In this document: positions 26,571-37,200 of the stretch, one piece after another
How the letters are laid out: each line of letters begins with the position of its first letter
How positions within the stretch are numbered: the stretch's first letter is position 1
Source of the DNA: Pseudomonas baltica
Lineage (GTDB): Bacteria > Pseudomonadota > Gammaproteobacteria > Pseudomonadales > Pseudomonadaceae
NCBI RefSeq assembly: GCF_031880315.1
Contig: NZ_CP134771.1
Span: forward strand, 3,246,001-3,310,000
Direction of reading: 5' to 3'
Length of the DNA stretch: 64,000 bases
The notes under the pieces: generated by a model
Seen by the model: only the letters and a program-made list of their open reading frames with translations
The model's database searches: none
Told to the model about the DNA's origin: nothing
Made by a program: the position numbers and the translations under genes

Positions 26571-28648
26571 AGGGGGGCTCCATCGAGGCCGTGCGGCGGA
26601 TGTTGTTCGGCCTCCGTTGCATCGATCACGACTTCCACGCCCGGTAACAGTGCCAGGCGCAAACCACTCAATGCGTGCAACAAATGAACGCGCGCCTGCG
26701 CGCCCTCTACGCCGACACCTTGCACGTTCAGCGCGCGGCGGGCACGGTCCATGGTCATCAACAGACCCATGGGGGCCGGGACTCGTTCACGCGCCTTGAG
26801 GCACGCCGAGAAGTACCGGCCGACCTCTTTCAACACCTGGCGCAACAGCAGCCGCGACTCGTTCGGCACTCGCGGCGCATAGGCCAGGATATCCAGCAGA
26901 TTGAGCGCCACGCGCACGTCACGCAGCGCGGCACCGGTGTCCTGCCCCGTCTGTGCCAGACGCGGCAGCTGCTGCATCAGGCGATCGAGCATGCGGATGC
27001 CGGTGCGTCGTTGCTTGGCCAGGGTCGAGCGCTCGCTGAGGCCGGCGATGTCCTTCCAGCTGAAATAGGTCAAGCGCTTGGCCGCCAGCTCGGTGCCGAA
27101 CGGGCGCATGATCATGGTCCAGCCAAAGGCGAACGCCAGCCCCACCGGCCCTGCCAGGTTGGAGTTGATGAAGGTGAAGAAATCCGCCGAGTAGGTTTCC
27201 TGCAAACTGATGAAGGTCGCGGTATTCACCAGCGACAGCAAGGTCGGCAGGTAGAACTTGGGCTGCAGCGTCAGGGTACCCACCGCGATCATCGGCACCG
27301 CGAACACCAGCACCAGCATGGGGAAATCGTGAACCATGGGCAAGATGAGAAACAGATAAAGGCTGGCCGCGATGACCGATACGGCGGTCCAGGTCATGAA
27401 CCGATAGATCTGCGGTGCAGGGTCATCCATCGCTGCGAAAAAACTGCACGAAACGCCCGCCAGAATCACCGCGCTGCCGCCGTCCTGCCAGCCCATGTAA
27501 ATCCATATCAGCGAGCCGACGATGATTGCCGAAATGGCCGTGGACGCCGAATAGAGCATCAGGCCACGATCGTAGAACGGCTTCAGGCGGCCCAGCCGCC
27601 AGTGCCGGTAGACCGCCCGCCATGGCACGCGACTGTCGGTGCGAATGGCGAACTCCAGCGACCGGCAGTCCTGCCACAGGTCGATCCATTCGGTCAGCCG
27701 GAACAGCGCATTGGACAGCAGCAACTGGCGACGATCGTCCAGCGCCTGCTCATCGGGCTGCAGCGCATCGATGCGCGCATGCAATTGCTGCCAGGCGGTT
27801 TCGTCGGGCCGGATGGCCGTCTGCTCCAGCCATTGCTGGCAGTGTTCGAGCAACGGCGCCATGGCGTCGACCAGTTCAGGGGTACGCCGCTCGATGGCGA
27901 CCAGCGCATCGTCCAGCGCATCGATGACCGGCAGCAGGTGAATCATGCGTCCGCGCAATTCCTGGATATTACGCAGCAACTGCGGGCGAGAGCCTTCGTG
28001 GGGCAACTGGCCGATCATCAGTTCCAGCGAATTGAAGGTCGGCACCATGGAGGCGCGCAGGCTGCCGACCTCATCGGCCTTCACGGTGCGGGAAAGGAAG
28101 CGGGCGCTGTAGGCCGTGGCCTCGGTGAACCACTTGCCGATTGCCCCTTCGACCACGGGCGCCAGGCGCCTGGGCCAGAACACCGCCCCCACCACCGCCG
28201 CACAGACGATGCCCAGGCAGATTTCCTGAAAGCGCGCCGAGGCGATATCGAACACGGCTGTGGGGTTATCCACCACCGGAAAGGCGATCAGCGGCATGGT
28301 GTAACCGGCGAGCATGAACGCATAGCTGTTGGCGGTGCGCACGTGCAGCGAGATGAACAGCAGCGTCCCGGTCCAGAACGCCACGATGCACGACAACAAT
28401 ATGGGGCTCTGGCCGAACAGCGGCACACAGACCACCGCCGCAGCCGCGCCGAGGAAGGTCCCGACTGCACGGTACACGGCCTTGGAACTGGTCGGCCCGA
28501 CGAAGGGGCTGGAGACAATGTAGACGGTCGCCATGGCCCAGTAGGGCCGAGGCATTTCCAGGCGCATGCCGATGTACAGCGCCAGCATTGAGGCAATGAA
28601 GGTGCGCAGGCCGTAAAACCAATCCTTGAGGGGCGGAATGTCGCTCAT
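26567..28648 (-). CDS. FUSC family inner-membrane transporter, AaeB-like aromatic acid efflux pump
   Basis: A 693-residue protein with two hydrophobic blocks of membrane helices (about residues 13-175 and 365-520) separated and followed by soluble regions, the FUSC layout. AaeB-type pumps export p-hydroxybenzoate and other aromatic acids. The ATG at 28646-28648 with AGGA 5 bp upstream was chosen; an earlier in-frame codon is TTG. It is directly downstream of marR (8 bp) and upstream of DUF1656, forming one operon. Confidence 0.88.
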   Translation of the reverse strand: MSDIPPLKDWFYGLRTFIASMLALYIGMRLEMPRPYWAMATVYIVSSPFVGPTSSKAVYRAVGTFLGAAAAVVCVPLFGQSPILLSCIVAFWTGTLLFISLHVRTANSYAFMLAGYTMPLIAFPVVDNPTAVFDIASARFQEICLGIVCAAVVGAVFWPRRLAPVVEGAIGKWFTEATAYSARFLSRTVKADEVGSLRASMVPTFNSLELMIGQLPHEGSRPQLLRNIQELRGRMIHLLPVIDALDDALVAIERRTPELVDAMAPLLEHCQQWLEQTAIRPDETAWQQLHARIDALQPDEQALDDRRQLLLSNALFRLTEWIDLWQDCRSLEFAIRTDSRVPWRAVYRHWRLGRLKPFYDRGLMLYSASTAISAIIVGSLIWIYMGWQDGGSAVILAGVSCSFFAAMDDPAPQIYRFMTWTAVSVIAASLYLFLILPMVHDFPMLVLVFAVPMIAVGTLTLQPKFYLPTLLSLVNTATFISLQETYSADFFTFINSNLAGPVGLAFAFGWTMIMRPFGTELAAKRLTYFSWKDIAGLSERSTLAKQRRTGIRMLDRLMQQLPRLAQTGQDTGAALRDVRVALNLLDILAYAPRVPNESRLLLRQVLKEVGRYFSACLKARERVPAPMGLLMTMDRARRALNVQGVGVEGAQARVHLLHALSGLRLALLPGVEVVIDATEAEQHPPHGLDGAPL

Positions 28649-28656
28649 GAATCCTT

Positions 28657-29151
28657 TCAAGACAGATCCGCCAACGGGCCCGGGCTGGCCTCTTCAAAGG
28701 CGCGAACGACGCGCAGGGCCGCCTCGAGATCGGCGGGGGCAATATCCTTGAGTACATCGCGACGCAGGCGCACCAGCTCCGACTCGATGGATTCGGCCAA
28801 TTCGCGACCCGTGGCGGTCAGGCTCAGGGCCTTGGCGCGACGATCGGTCGGATCTTCGGTACGCACCACGAAGCCCGAGCCGCACAACTGATCGAGCAGC
28901 CGCACCAGCGATGGGCTTTCGAGGCCGGCCGCCTGGGCCACGGCCACCTGACGCACACCGTCGCCGAGCCGCACGATGATCAGCAACGGCACGGCGCAGG
29001 CTTCGGAGATGCCATAGTTGGCGAGCGTGGTCTGGCAAATCCGCCGCCAATGCCGCGCGGCGACCACCATGCCACTGCTGATGTTGAGATGGAGCTTGTC
29101 GAGGTTCATGGACCGAGCGTCATGGGCAGAGAGTTGACTATGGATATTCAT
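28657..29151 (-). CDS. MarR family transcriptional regulator
   Basis: A 164-residue winged-helix regulator. Helix-turn-helix region VRQVAVAQAAGLESPSLVRL is followed by the wing VVRTEDPTDRRAKALSLTATG, which is the MarR/SlyA signature. It heads the FUSC efflux operon and most likely represses it until an aromatic ligand binds. The start is uncertain: the ATG at 29151 has no Shine-Dalgarno and sits inside the likely operator, and an ATG at 29109 (MNLDK) is also possible. Confidence 0.88.
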   Translation of the reverse strand: MNIHSQLSAHDARSMNLDKLHLNISSGMVVAARHWRRICQTTLANYGISEACAVPLLIIVRLGDGVRQVAVAQAAGLESPSLVRLLDQLCGSGFVVRTEDPTDRRAKALSLTATGRELAESIESELVRLRRDVLKDIAPADLEAALRVVRAFEEASPGPLADLS

Positions 29152-29196
29152 AGTTTGCTAACTATCTATATTCCGGCAAGGTGCGCTTGTAGTCAA
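29150..29196 (-). promoter_or_regulatory. promoter and palindromic operator of the marR-efflux operon
   Basis: On the minus strand TTGACT (29191-29196) could be a -35 box, with an AT-rich -10 candidate (AATATA/TATAGA) at 29165-29172. Immediately downstream is the perfect palindrome ATAGTT-TGCT-AACTAT at 29150-29165, overlapping the annotated marR start codon. A MarR dimer bound there would block transcription start, giving autorepression. Confidence 0.65.
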
Positions 29197-29259
29197 TAGT
29201 TACAATTTGCCTGCATCACTCATCGGCAATGGTGCTTTATCTCGCCGGCGAACCCGCCA

Positions 29260-30573
29260 TCACGGCCTGACCCACGTCAGGTCTCGTGCTAAAGCAGCGG
29301 CGGCCGCCAGCAGCTGTGCATCGTCGCGCAAGGCCCCGATGACTTGCAGACCAACGGGCAACTCCCCCGCCGCCCGGTCCAGCGGCAGATTGACCTGAGG
29401 CAGACCAAACGCGGTCCACAGCTTGATCAGGTCCGAGGGACCGGTGCTGCCCAGTCCCGCCAGCGCGACCGTTGGGCAACTGACACACAGCAACGCGTCG
29501 TACTCGCCGATGATATCCGCCAGCACGGGTGCCTGCTTGGCCAGGCGCGCCTTCGCTTCGGCCTCGGCGGCCCAGGCGATCGACTGTCCGTGCTCGATCA
29601 TTTCCCGAGTGGAGGCGCTAATGCGCGAGGCGTCGGTGGCGTATTCCTTGGCCAACGAGCGGGCGCCTTCGCAGTCGTTGATCAATGCGTGGTCAGTGAA
29701 GACGGTGTCGAACAGCGGAGGCAGCACCACTTCCGCAATGCGATGGCCCGCATCGCGCAATCGCGCCATGGCCTGCCGCGCAGCCTCGCGGACGTCAGGG
29801 GATACGCTGTCCCAGCGCGAAGTGCGACAAAAACCCAGGTGTAGCGAGGACCGCACGGTCGGCGCGGACGGCAGGCCAGGGATCAATACCCGCCCGAGCA
29901 GCGCCAGGTCGCGTACGGAGCGGCCATACCAGCCGACCGTGTCGAAGCTGGGAGCCAGCGGCTTGATGCCCTCTAGAGATACCAGCCCGAAAGACGGTTT
30001 GAAGGCGTGCACGCCACAGAAGGCCGCAGGCTTGATCAACGAACCCGCCGTCTGCGTGCCCAGCGCCACGGGAAAGAAGCCCGCCGCCATACCGGCCGCC
30101 GATCCCGCACTGGAACTGCCAGGCGTACAGCGCAGATCATGAGGGTTGCGGGTCGGGCCGGTGTGCATATAGGCGAACTCGGTGGTGTGGGTCTTGCCCA
30201 TCACGACCGCACCGGCTTGACGCAGCAGCGTCACCACATGGGCGTCACGCGCCGGACGATGGCCTTGGTACAGGGGAGAAAAGTACTCAGTGGGGTAGTC
30301 GACGGTATCGAACATGTCCTTGACCCCCACCGTCAGCCCGGCCAGCGGCCCGCCGGTCGATTGCGCTGCCTGCTGACGCACGCGGTCCGCAGAAAAGCTG
30401 GCGAAGGCCTGCACATGGGGTTCGTGTTCGGCGATGCGCGCCAGAAAGCTCTCAGCAATGGCGCTGGCGGTCGCTTGGCCGCTGCCCACCGCGAGGGTGA
30501 TGGCTGTCGCATCGGGATACGGGGCGATGAGCGTGCGCTGAAGGGAGATTTCATTGTTGTTATCGAATTGCAT
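29260..30573 (-). CDS. amidase signature family hydrolase
   Basis: A 437-residue amidase. Catalytic Lys85 is in VGVKDMFDT. The serine-rich signature reads CTPGSSSAGSAAGMAAG, with the nucleophile region GTQTAGSLIKPA (the usual GG is AG here). These enzymes hydrolyse amides or indoleacetamide-like compounds to acid and ammonia in the cytoplasm. It stands alone 108 bp upstream of marR in the same direction, and the operator of marR lies between them. The substrate is unknown. Confidence 0.87.
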   Translation of the reverse strand: MQFDNNNEISLQRTLIAPYPDATAITLAVGSGQATASAIAESFLARIAEHEPHVQAFASFSADRVRQQAAQSTGGPLAGLTVGVKDMFDTVDYPTEYFSPLYQGHRPARDAHVVTLLRQAGAVVMGKTHTTEFAYMHTGPTRNPHDLRCTPGSSSAGSAAGMAAGFFPVALGTQTAGSLIKPAAFCGVHAFKPSFGLVSLEGIKPLAPSFDTVGWYGRSVRDLALLGRVLIPGLPSAPTVRSSLHLGFCRTSRWDSVSPDVREAARQAMARLRDAGHRIAEVVLPPLFDTVFTDHALINDCEGARSLAKEYATDASRISASTREMIEHGQSIAWAAEAEAKARLAKQAPVLADIIGEYDALLCVSCPTVALAGLGSTGPSDLIKLWTAFGLPQVNLPLDRAAGELPVGLQVIGALRDDAQLLAAAAALARDLTWVRP

Positions 30574-30629
30574 CTACTGGCTTCCTGTAAGCACTCAGGG
30601 CTGGGAAACCGAGTTTAGGCAAGGAAACC

Positions 30630-30648
30630 AAGGGGCATTGCGCCCCTT
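30630..30648 (-). terminator. hairpin downstream of the small conserved gene
   Basis: AAGGGGC and GCCCCTT form a 7-bp perfect stem with a 5-nt loop, 41 bp after the stop of the 112-residue gene (minus strand), followed by a T-rich GGTTTCCTT. Likely a modest Rho-independent terminator in front of the amidase gene. Confidence 0.6.
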
Positions 30649-30688
30649 GTATTGCAATATGTTTAACGCACAGGTCGCTGAGGTAGGG

Positions 30689-31027
30689 TCAGATCAACCC
30701 AGTCTCTTCATCATTGATCAAATGGCTCAACCCACCCAGCGCCTCCCGAGCATTGGTGCGGTCGGTGAGCTTGGCCTGGGCCGCTTCCGGCAGGTCGGTG
30801 ACGCGGATCACGCCCTTGCTGGTGAGCACCTGGATCAAGTCGTCCAGTACCCGGATCATGTCCAAGTCGGACTGCTTGAGCTGCTTGAGGCTGCCCTCGA
30901 TGGCCGCGTTGGCGAACCATGTCTGGATCTCATGATTATCGGCTGGCAGCGTCTCGTTGGCTTCGGCATAGGCTGCCGCCTCCACACGCAACAACTGCCC
31001 GTTTGCGTCGCGCTGAACGTAGAACAT
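30689..31027 (-). CDS. small conserved Pseudomonas protein (often named tryptophan synthase beta-like)
   Basis: A 112-residue acidic soluble protein beginning MFYVQRDANGQLLRVE and ending NDEETGLI. I recognise it as a conserved Pseudomonas protein that databases often label 'tryptophan synthase subunit beta-like', but it has none of the TrpB PLP-binding motifs and is far too short (TrpB is ~400 residues). It is mostly helical by composition (LKQLKQSDLDMIRVLDDLIQVL). Its function is unknown. It lies between lapA and the amidase gene. Confidence 0.7.
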   Translation of the reverse strand: MFYVQRDANGQLLRVEAAAYAEANETLPADNHEIQTWFANAAIEGSLKQLKQSDLDMIRVLDDLIQVLTSKGVIRVTDLPEAAQAKLTDRTNAREALGGLSHLINDEETGLI

Positions 31028-31114
31028 GGCTCACCTCGGGAAGAAACTGCTGACCAGCATAGGTGTTTCTGGGACGGTCGCAAAGCCGCTGCGCCCGGTG
31101 GGTAAAAATCCAAA

Positions 31115-31163
31115 GAGCCGGCTCCCGCAGCCACCGCGCAAGGCAGAGGCTGTGGGAGCCGGC
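31115..31163 (-). terminator. terminator / REP-like palindrome after lapA
   Basis: GCCGGCTCCCACAGCC and GGCTGCGGGAGCCGGC (minus strand) form a 16-bp stem with one mismatch. On the minus strand it is followed by TCTTTGGATTTTT. It lies about 60 bp after the lapA stop and contains the REP-like GCTCCCACAG core. Confidence 0.8.
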
Positions 31164-31224
31164 CCAAAAGTTACGGCTACCGATGCCGCCCTCCCCTGTG
31201 ACGGGGCGGGCGGTGTCGGGTCTA

Positions 31225-34200
31225 TCAGTGGTGATCGACCTTGATAGTCGGATCGGTACCGGCAACCAGCGACTTGATGGTGTCGTTGCTCCAGCTCACA
31301 TTGTCGACGTGGATGGTGACATCCGCCGCGGCCGTGGCGATCTTGCCTGAGCTGTTGATGCTCAGGGTGGTGCCCGTGCTGTCGGTGGTCGCCTTGATGT
31401 AGTCGGAGATGTTGGTGACGGTCGCGGTCTGCAGCAGGTCGCTCAGGTCGAGTTTATCGCCCTCGGTGGTGCTGAAGTCCTTGATCACGTTGGTACCGGT
31501 ATCGCCTTTGAGCCACATGAAGGTATCAGCGCCAGTGCCGCCCGACAGGATGTTGTTACCCGAGCCAGGGAGCAGGATGTCGTTGCCGGCGCCGCCCTGC
31601 AGCGTGTCGTTACCGCCCTGACCGAACAGGATGTCATTGCCATCGCCGCCCAGCAGGGTGTCGTTGCCACCGGTTGTCGAGACGTTCAGGGTGCCCGCCG
31701 TGGTGGCGATGGAACCGTTGAACTCGGTGATGTGGTTGGTGATGTACTGGTGCAGCGTTTCATCACTGACGCTGGAGGTGCTGTTCGTGGCCGAGGTCAC
31801 ATAGGCGCGCAGTGCTTCTGCGCCTTCCACCGCGGTGCCGCTGGTTGGGGTGAAGGTCACCATGTCGCCGAACAGAATGTCGTTGCCGGTCGAACCCGTC
31901 ACGCTGTCATCACCCGCAGGTACGGCCGCCGTGCTGCTGTGGATGGCAGTGCCCAGGTCGCTGGCGCTGACGTTGTTCTGGATCACGCCGTCAGTGTCGA
32001 ACTTGGCTAGCGTCGTGCCATCGACACTGCTGCCCAGACCAATGGCGTAGACGGTAGACGAGGCCTTGAGCGTCGCGAAATCGTCAGCCGCAGCGGTCAC
32101 GGCTGCACTGGTGGTGCCCGAAACCGCATTCCCATTGGACAGGTACTCGTTGGGCTGACCGTCAGTGATGAAGTAGGTCAGGTTAGTCACACCGGTAGTC
32201 GTGTGCGTCGAGAACCAGGTATTGGCAGACTGGAACGCAGCTTCGTAGTCGGTCCGACCGCTGGCCGAATAGCTCTTCATCGTATTGATCAAGGTATCCA
32301 GCGCGTTGGCATCCGCCAGGTTGACGCTGACGGTGGAGACGACCTTGGTGCTGAAGTTTTCCAGGAACACGTTCACCGTACCGGCATGGTCGCCGGTCAG
32401 GCTGCTCTTCAGATCATTGAAGACTTGAGTGAGTTGGGAAATCGCGACGCTGAGTGCGCTCTTGCCCGTGCCCGAAACGGTGCCGCTCATCGACCCCGAG
32501 GTATCGACGATGAATGCCAGGTTGTAGCTGGCACCCTTGACCAACTGGGTGCCGCTGACGTCGCCGACCATGATGGTATTGGCGCCGCTGGAGGCCGTCT
32601 GGGTGTCGGTACCCGCCCCACCGGTTTGCGTGGCGAAGGTCTCGGCCGCCACGGTAATAGTGGTGGTTGCCGCCGCCGACTTGGCATTCAGAGCGCCGGT
32701 GCCGTCATCGACCGTCACGGTGACGGTGCGGGTGCTTTGCGCGGCTGGCGTGCCAGTGCTGGTGGTGTCATAGCCGTTGTTGCTATAGGTCACCGCCTTG
32801 ATGGCTGCCTGGTAGTCCGCGTAAGTCCCGGTCCCGCTCAGGGTCACGACGATGCTGCTGCCCGACGTCGCTACGGTGCCAGTGATGCCGCTCGGCAAGG
32901 TGCCGAACGCCAGCGAGTCGCCCGCCGTCGCACTGTTCAAGGTGATCGTCGCGCCTGCGACGGTGCCGGTACCTTGGGTATCGGTAATGGTCGCATCGGT
33001 GTCAGCGATCGATACCGCCGTGCCTGGTGTGGCGTAGGCAACTGCGTAATCGTTGTTGGTCGCACCGCTGCTGTTGTTGAGGTCAAGGTCAATGGCCGGC
33101 GCGAAGTTGGCCTGGTCGACGGTGACCACGAACGAGGTCTGGCTCGACGCGGTACTGTTGTTGCTGCCTTCGATCGACGTTCCGGTGACCACTACGGTGA
33201 TGGTCCCGACGTAGTTGGTCGGAGCCTTCAGGGACAGATTGCTCAGGTCCGCGTTGGTCACGGTGTAAGTGCCGTCCGTGTTCGCGGTCAGCGCCGTGGC
33301 ACCCGAGTAGATCTGAGTACCTGTTGGCAGGCCGCTCAAGGTCACGCTGTGGGTTTCCGAGCCATCGTTGTCGGAGAAGGTCGCCGTGATCGCGCTGAGC
33401 TTGATCAGGGTGTTTTCCATCCCGTGGTTGATCGACGAGGCGGTGTAGAAGCCCTCGCCGTTCGAGCCGTTGAGCGCCGACAAGGTCACACCGTTGGCCG
33501 CGGCATCGGCGGTGCTGGTGTAGGTGATCAGGCCGCTGCCGGACAGGCTGGTAGCGGCGGCACCGTCGACCGAGACCTGCAGGTTGTAGTTGCCTGGGCC
33601 GGATTGATTGTAGTGGTAGATATCCAGGGTGTAGTAGCCCGATACCGTCGGCGTGAAGCTGCCGGTGATCGCACCTGAATTGTTGCCCCAGGTCGCCGTG
33701 GCGGCCAGCTTGCCACCCAAGGTCACGGCGAAGCTGTCATCCGCCGTGCCGCTGAAGGTGTAGACCTTGCCGGCGGTCAGGTACACCAGGCCGGTGGCTT
33801 CGGTCGCAGTGCCCGCAGTGACGCTGTTGCTGGTAGTGGTACCGGTGGTGTGCGTGGAGTTGAAGTCCTTCACCACCGTGCCGGACGTGGTCGCCGTGTG
33901 GCTGGCCGCGTAGGTGTTGATGTCGCCAGTCAACGTGGTACCGGTGATGCCGTTACCGTTGGTGCCGAAGGTGGTCTTGCCGGCGCTGTCGAGCACATAG
34001 GTGCTCAATAGCAGGCCAGTCGACGTCTGCGTTGGCAGCGCGACCGACAAGGTCGGCGCATCGGCCACGGCATTGAGGTCGATGGTCACGGTCTTGACCG
34101 CACTGAGGCCATTGTTGGCAGCACCGCTGCCATCGGTGGCCTGGAAGCTCAGCTGGGCGTAGTCATGCTGGTTGTTGCCCACACCATTGGCGACGTTGCC

Positions 34201-37200
34201 GTTGCTCGACTCGTTGAGGGCCGGGACGAACTGCAGGCTGCTGGCCGAGGTGAACACCTTGGCGGCTGAACCACCCTGCAGATCGGCAGCGGTCAGGGTG
34301 ACCCAGGTGGTACCGACCAGATACTGCACCGAGCCGTTGGCTGGCAACGCGGTGAAGACGATACCCAGGCTCGAAGCCGGGCTGTCGACATCGGCGACGC
34401 CGAAGGTCGACCAGGCGATGGCCTTGGCGGTGTCTTCAGTACCGGTGATGGTGCTGTTGACTGCGGTGGGTGCATCGTTGACTGCAACCACGGTGATGCT
34501 GTTGCTTTCCGAGCCAGTCAGCAGGGTAGTGGTGTTGCCGCCATTGTCAGTAGCGACCACGGAGACGTTACGAGTACCCGCAACTGGCGTATCACCCGGT
34601 GCCGCGAAGGTGATCGAAGAGATCAGCGCTTTGTAGGCGGCGATATCGGCGGTGCCGGTCAGGGTGTAGGTCACGGTGCCGTTAGCGATCGAACCGGTAG
34701 CCGCGACCGCGATGCCGTTTTGCGCACCGATGGCCACAACGTCGCCAACCTGCAGGTTGGTCAAGGTCACGACGACCTTGCTCAAGGTGCTGTCATCAGC
34801 ATCGGTGATCGCCAGGGCGCCGACAGCCGATTTGGCGGCATCGCCTTCGGTAAAGGTCACGTTGCTGCCGGCCACGACCGGTGCATCGTTGACCGCACTG
34901 ACGCTGATCACCGAAGTCGCGGTGTTCGACGCCAGGCCATCATCGTCTTTCACGACAACCGTCACCGAACGTGCCGTGGTGTCAGGGTTGGCGCTGGTGT
35001 TGTTGTAGGTGATCGAGTCGATCAGGTTCTGATACGTCGCCTTGGTTGCAGTACCGGTCAGGGTAACGGCGATGCTGCTGGCAGTGCCGGTAGCCGGTGT
35101 GCTGACGATGTTCCAGGTGATGCCGTTGGTGGTACCTGAGGTCGAAGTCGAGCTGCCAATGTTCAGGACATCGGATGCTTTGGCGTTGGTCAGGGTGACG
35201 GTAGCGCCACTCAGGTTGTCACTGTCGACATCGGTGATCAGAGCGTTAGCCACGATGGCAACCGCACCGCCTTTCTCGGTGAAGCCGGTGGTGGTATCGG
35301 CCGTGGTGGTGTTGCTCGGGCTCAAGTCCAACACAGGCGCATCGTTGACGTTGACGACATTGACGGTAACGGTCGCCGTCGAGGTCAAACCACTCGGATC
35401 GCTGATGGTGTAGCTGAAGCTCGCGGCGCCTTGGTAGTTGGTCTCTGGCGTGTACACGACGTTGCCGGTAGCAGCGTTGTAGACCACGGTGCCATGGGTG
35501 TCGCTGGTGGCAGTCACGCTGTCGATCTTGATGACGTCATGATCAGGATCGCTGTCGTTGCTCAGCAAGTCGGCGCCCTTGATCACCAGCGGGGTTTCTT
35601 CCAGCGTGGTCAGGGTCGAGTGCGTCAGCGTCCCCGCAGTGGAGCCCAGGGTGCTGTAGGTATTGCCGCCATCGGTGCTCACCTGCACCAACAGTTTGGC
35701 GACGCCACCTTGATCCCAGTAGACGATCTGGATGTCGTGCGCGCCAGCGGTGCTACCGGTCGTGAAGGTGCCGATATTCGACGTGGCGCTCTGGTTCTGG
35801 CTGACCGAAACCACCGCCTTGCCGTCGATGAGGACGGTGTAGCCGTCATCCGCAGTGACTTTGAAGGTGTAGGTGGTGTTGGCGTTCAGGTTGACCTTGC
35901 CGAACAGTTCGACGATCACATCCGAGGTGTTCGGCTGAGTGCCGACAACGTTGGTGGCGTTAGTCCCGTTGGTGCCAAGGAACGTCGCGAGGTCGCCGCT
36001 GCTGCCCAATGGACCATTGACGGCATAGTTCAGCTGGGTCGCCGAGAAGGTCACATCCGGCGTGTGCGCGGCGATGTAGTCCGTGGCCTGCTTGATAGTG
36101 CCCAGGTTCGGTTGCGTAGTGTTGTTCTGCGCGTAGCCGTAGTAGTTGGCTTGCAGGCCGGCAATGTTGAGGGCCGGAACGTCGTTTACCGCGATAGGTG
36201 CATCGTTGACCGCCACCACGGTGATGCTGTTGCTTTCCGAACCAGTCAGCAGCGTGGTGGTGTTACCGCCGTTGTCGGTAGCGACGACCGAGACGTCACG
36301 GGTACCCGCGACTGGGGTGTCGCCCGGTGCAGCGAAGGTGATCGACGAGATCAGCGCTTTGTAGGCGGCGATATCGGCGGTGCCGGTCAAGGTGTAAGTC
36401 ACGGTGCCTTGGGCTACCGAACCGGTGGCCGCGACATTGATGCCGCTTTGCGCGCCGATGGCGACGACGTCGCCTGCCTGCAGGCTGCTCAGGGTCACGA
36501 CGACCTTGCTCAGCGTGCTGTCATCGGCGTCAGTGATCGCCAAGGTACCCACGGCCGATTTGGCTGCATCGCCTTCGGTGAAGGTGACGTTGCTGCCAGT
36601 CACGACTGGCGCGTTGTCCACTGCCGCGATGTTCAGGGTGCTGGTTGCGACGTTGGACGCGGCATCCCCCACGTTATCGCTGTTCAAGCCGGTATCGGTC
36701 ACTTGCACGGTCACGGTACGTGGCGTGGTGTCCGGGTTCTGGCTGGTGCTGCTGTATTGCAGCGAGTTGATCAGCGTCTGGTAGTCAGCGCGGCTAGCAT
36801 CGCCGCTCAGGGTGATGGTCAGCGTGGTGCCGTTGATCGAGGTGCTGTACGTCACGCCCGCGACATCAGTGCTGCCGCTGGTGCCGACCGCGCCCACCAC
36901 GTGGCTCGAGGTCAGTACGTCGGTGCCCTGGTAGTTGCTCAGGGTGATGGTCGCGCCGTGGATCTGCTTGCCGGCAACGCTGTTGTCTTCGTCGGTGATG
37001 GTGAAGCCGTTGACCAGGGCAACGGCAGCGCCGCCTTCGGTGTAGGAACTGCCGGTATCGGCTACAACCGGGGCATCGTTGACGAAGGTCACTGTTGGCG
37101 TCGCTGCGCTCTGACCCGTCAGGGTGCCGTCGCTTACGGTCAAATCTACGGCAGGCAGTGCATTGCCCGCGTTGACGAAGGCCGCGCCTTTGTCGGTCAG

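Noticed and set aside
26675..28591. A 638-residue plus-strand open reading frame
   Set aside because: Antisense shadow of the FUSC transporter gene, rich in His, Gln and Arg, no recognisable motif.
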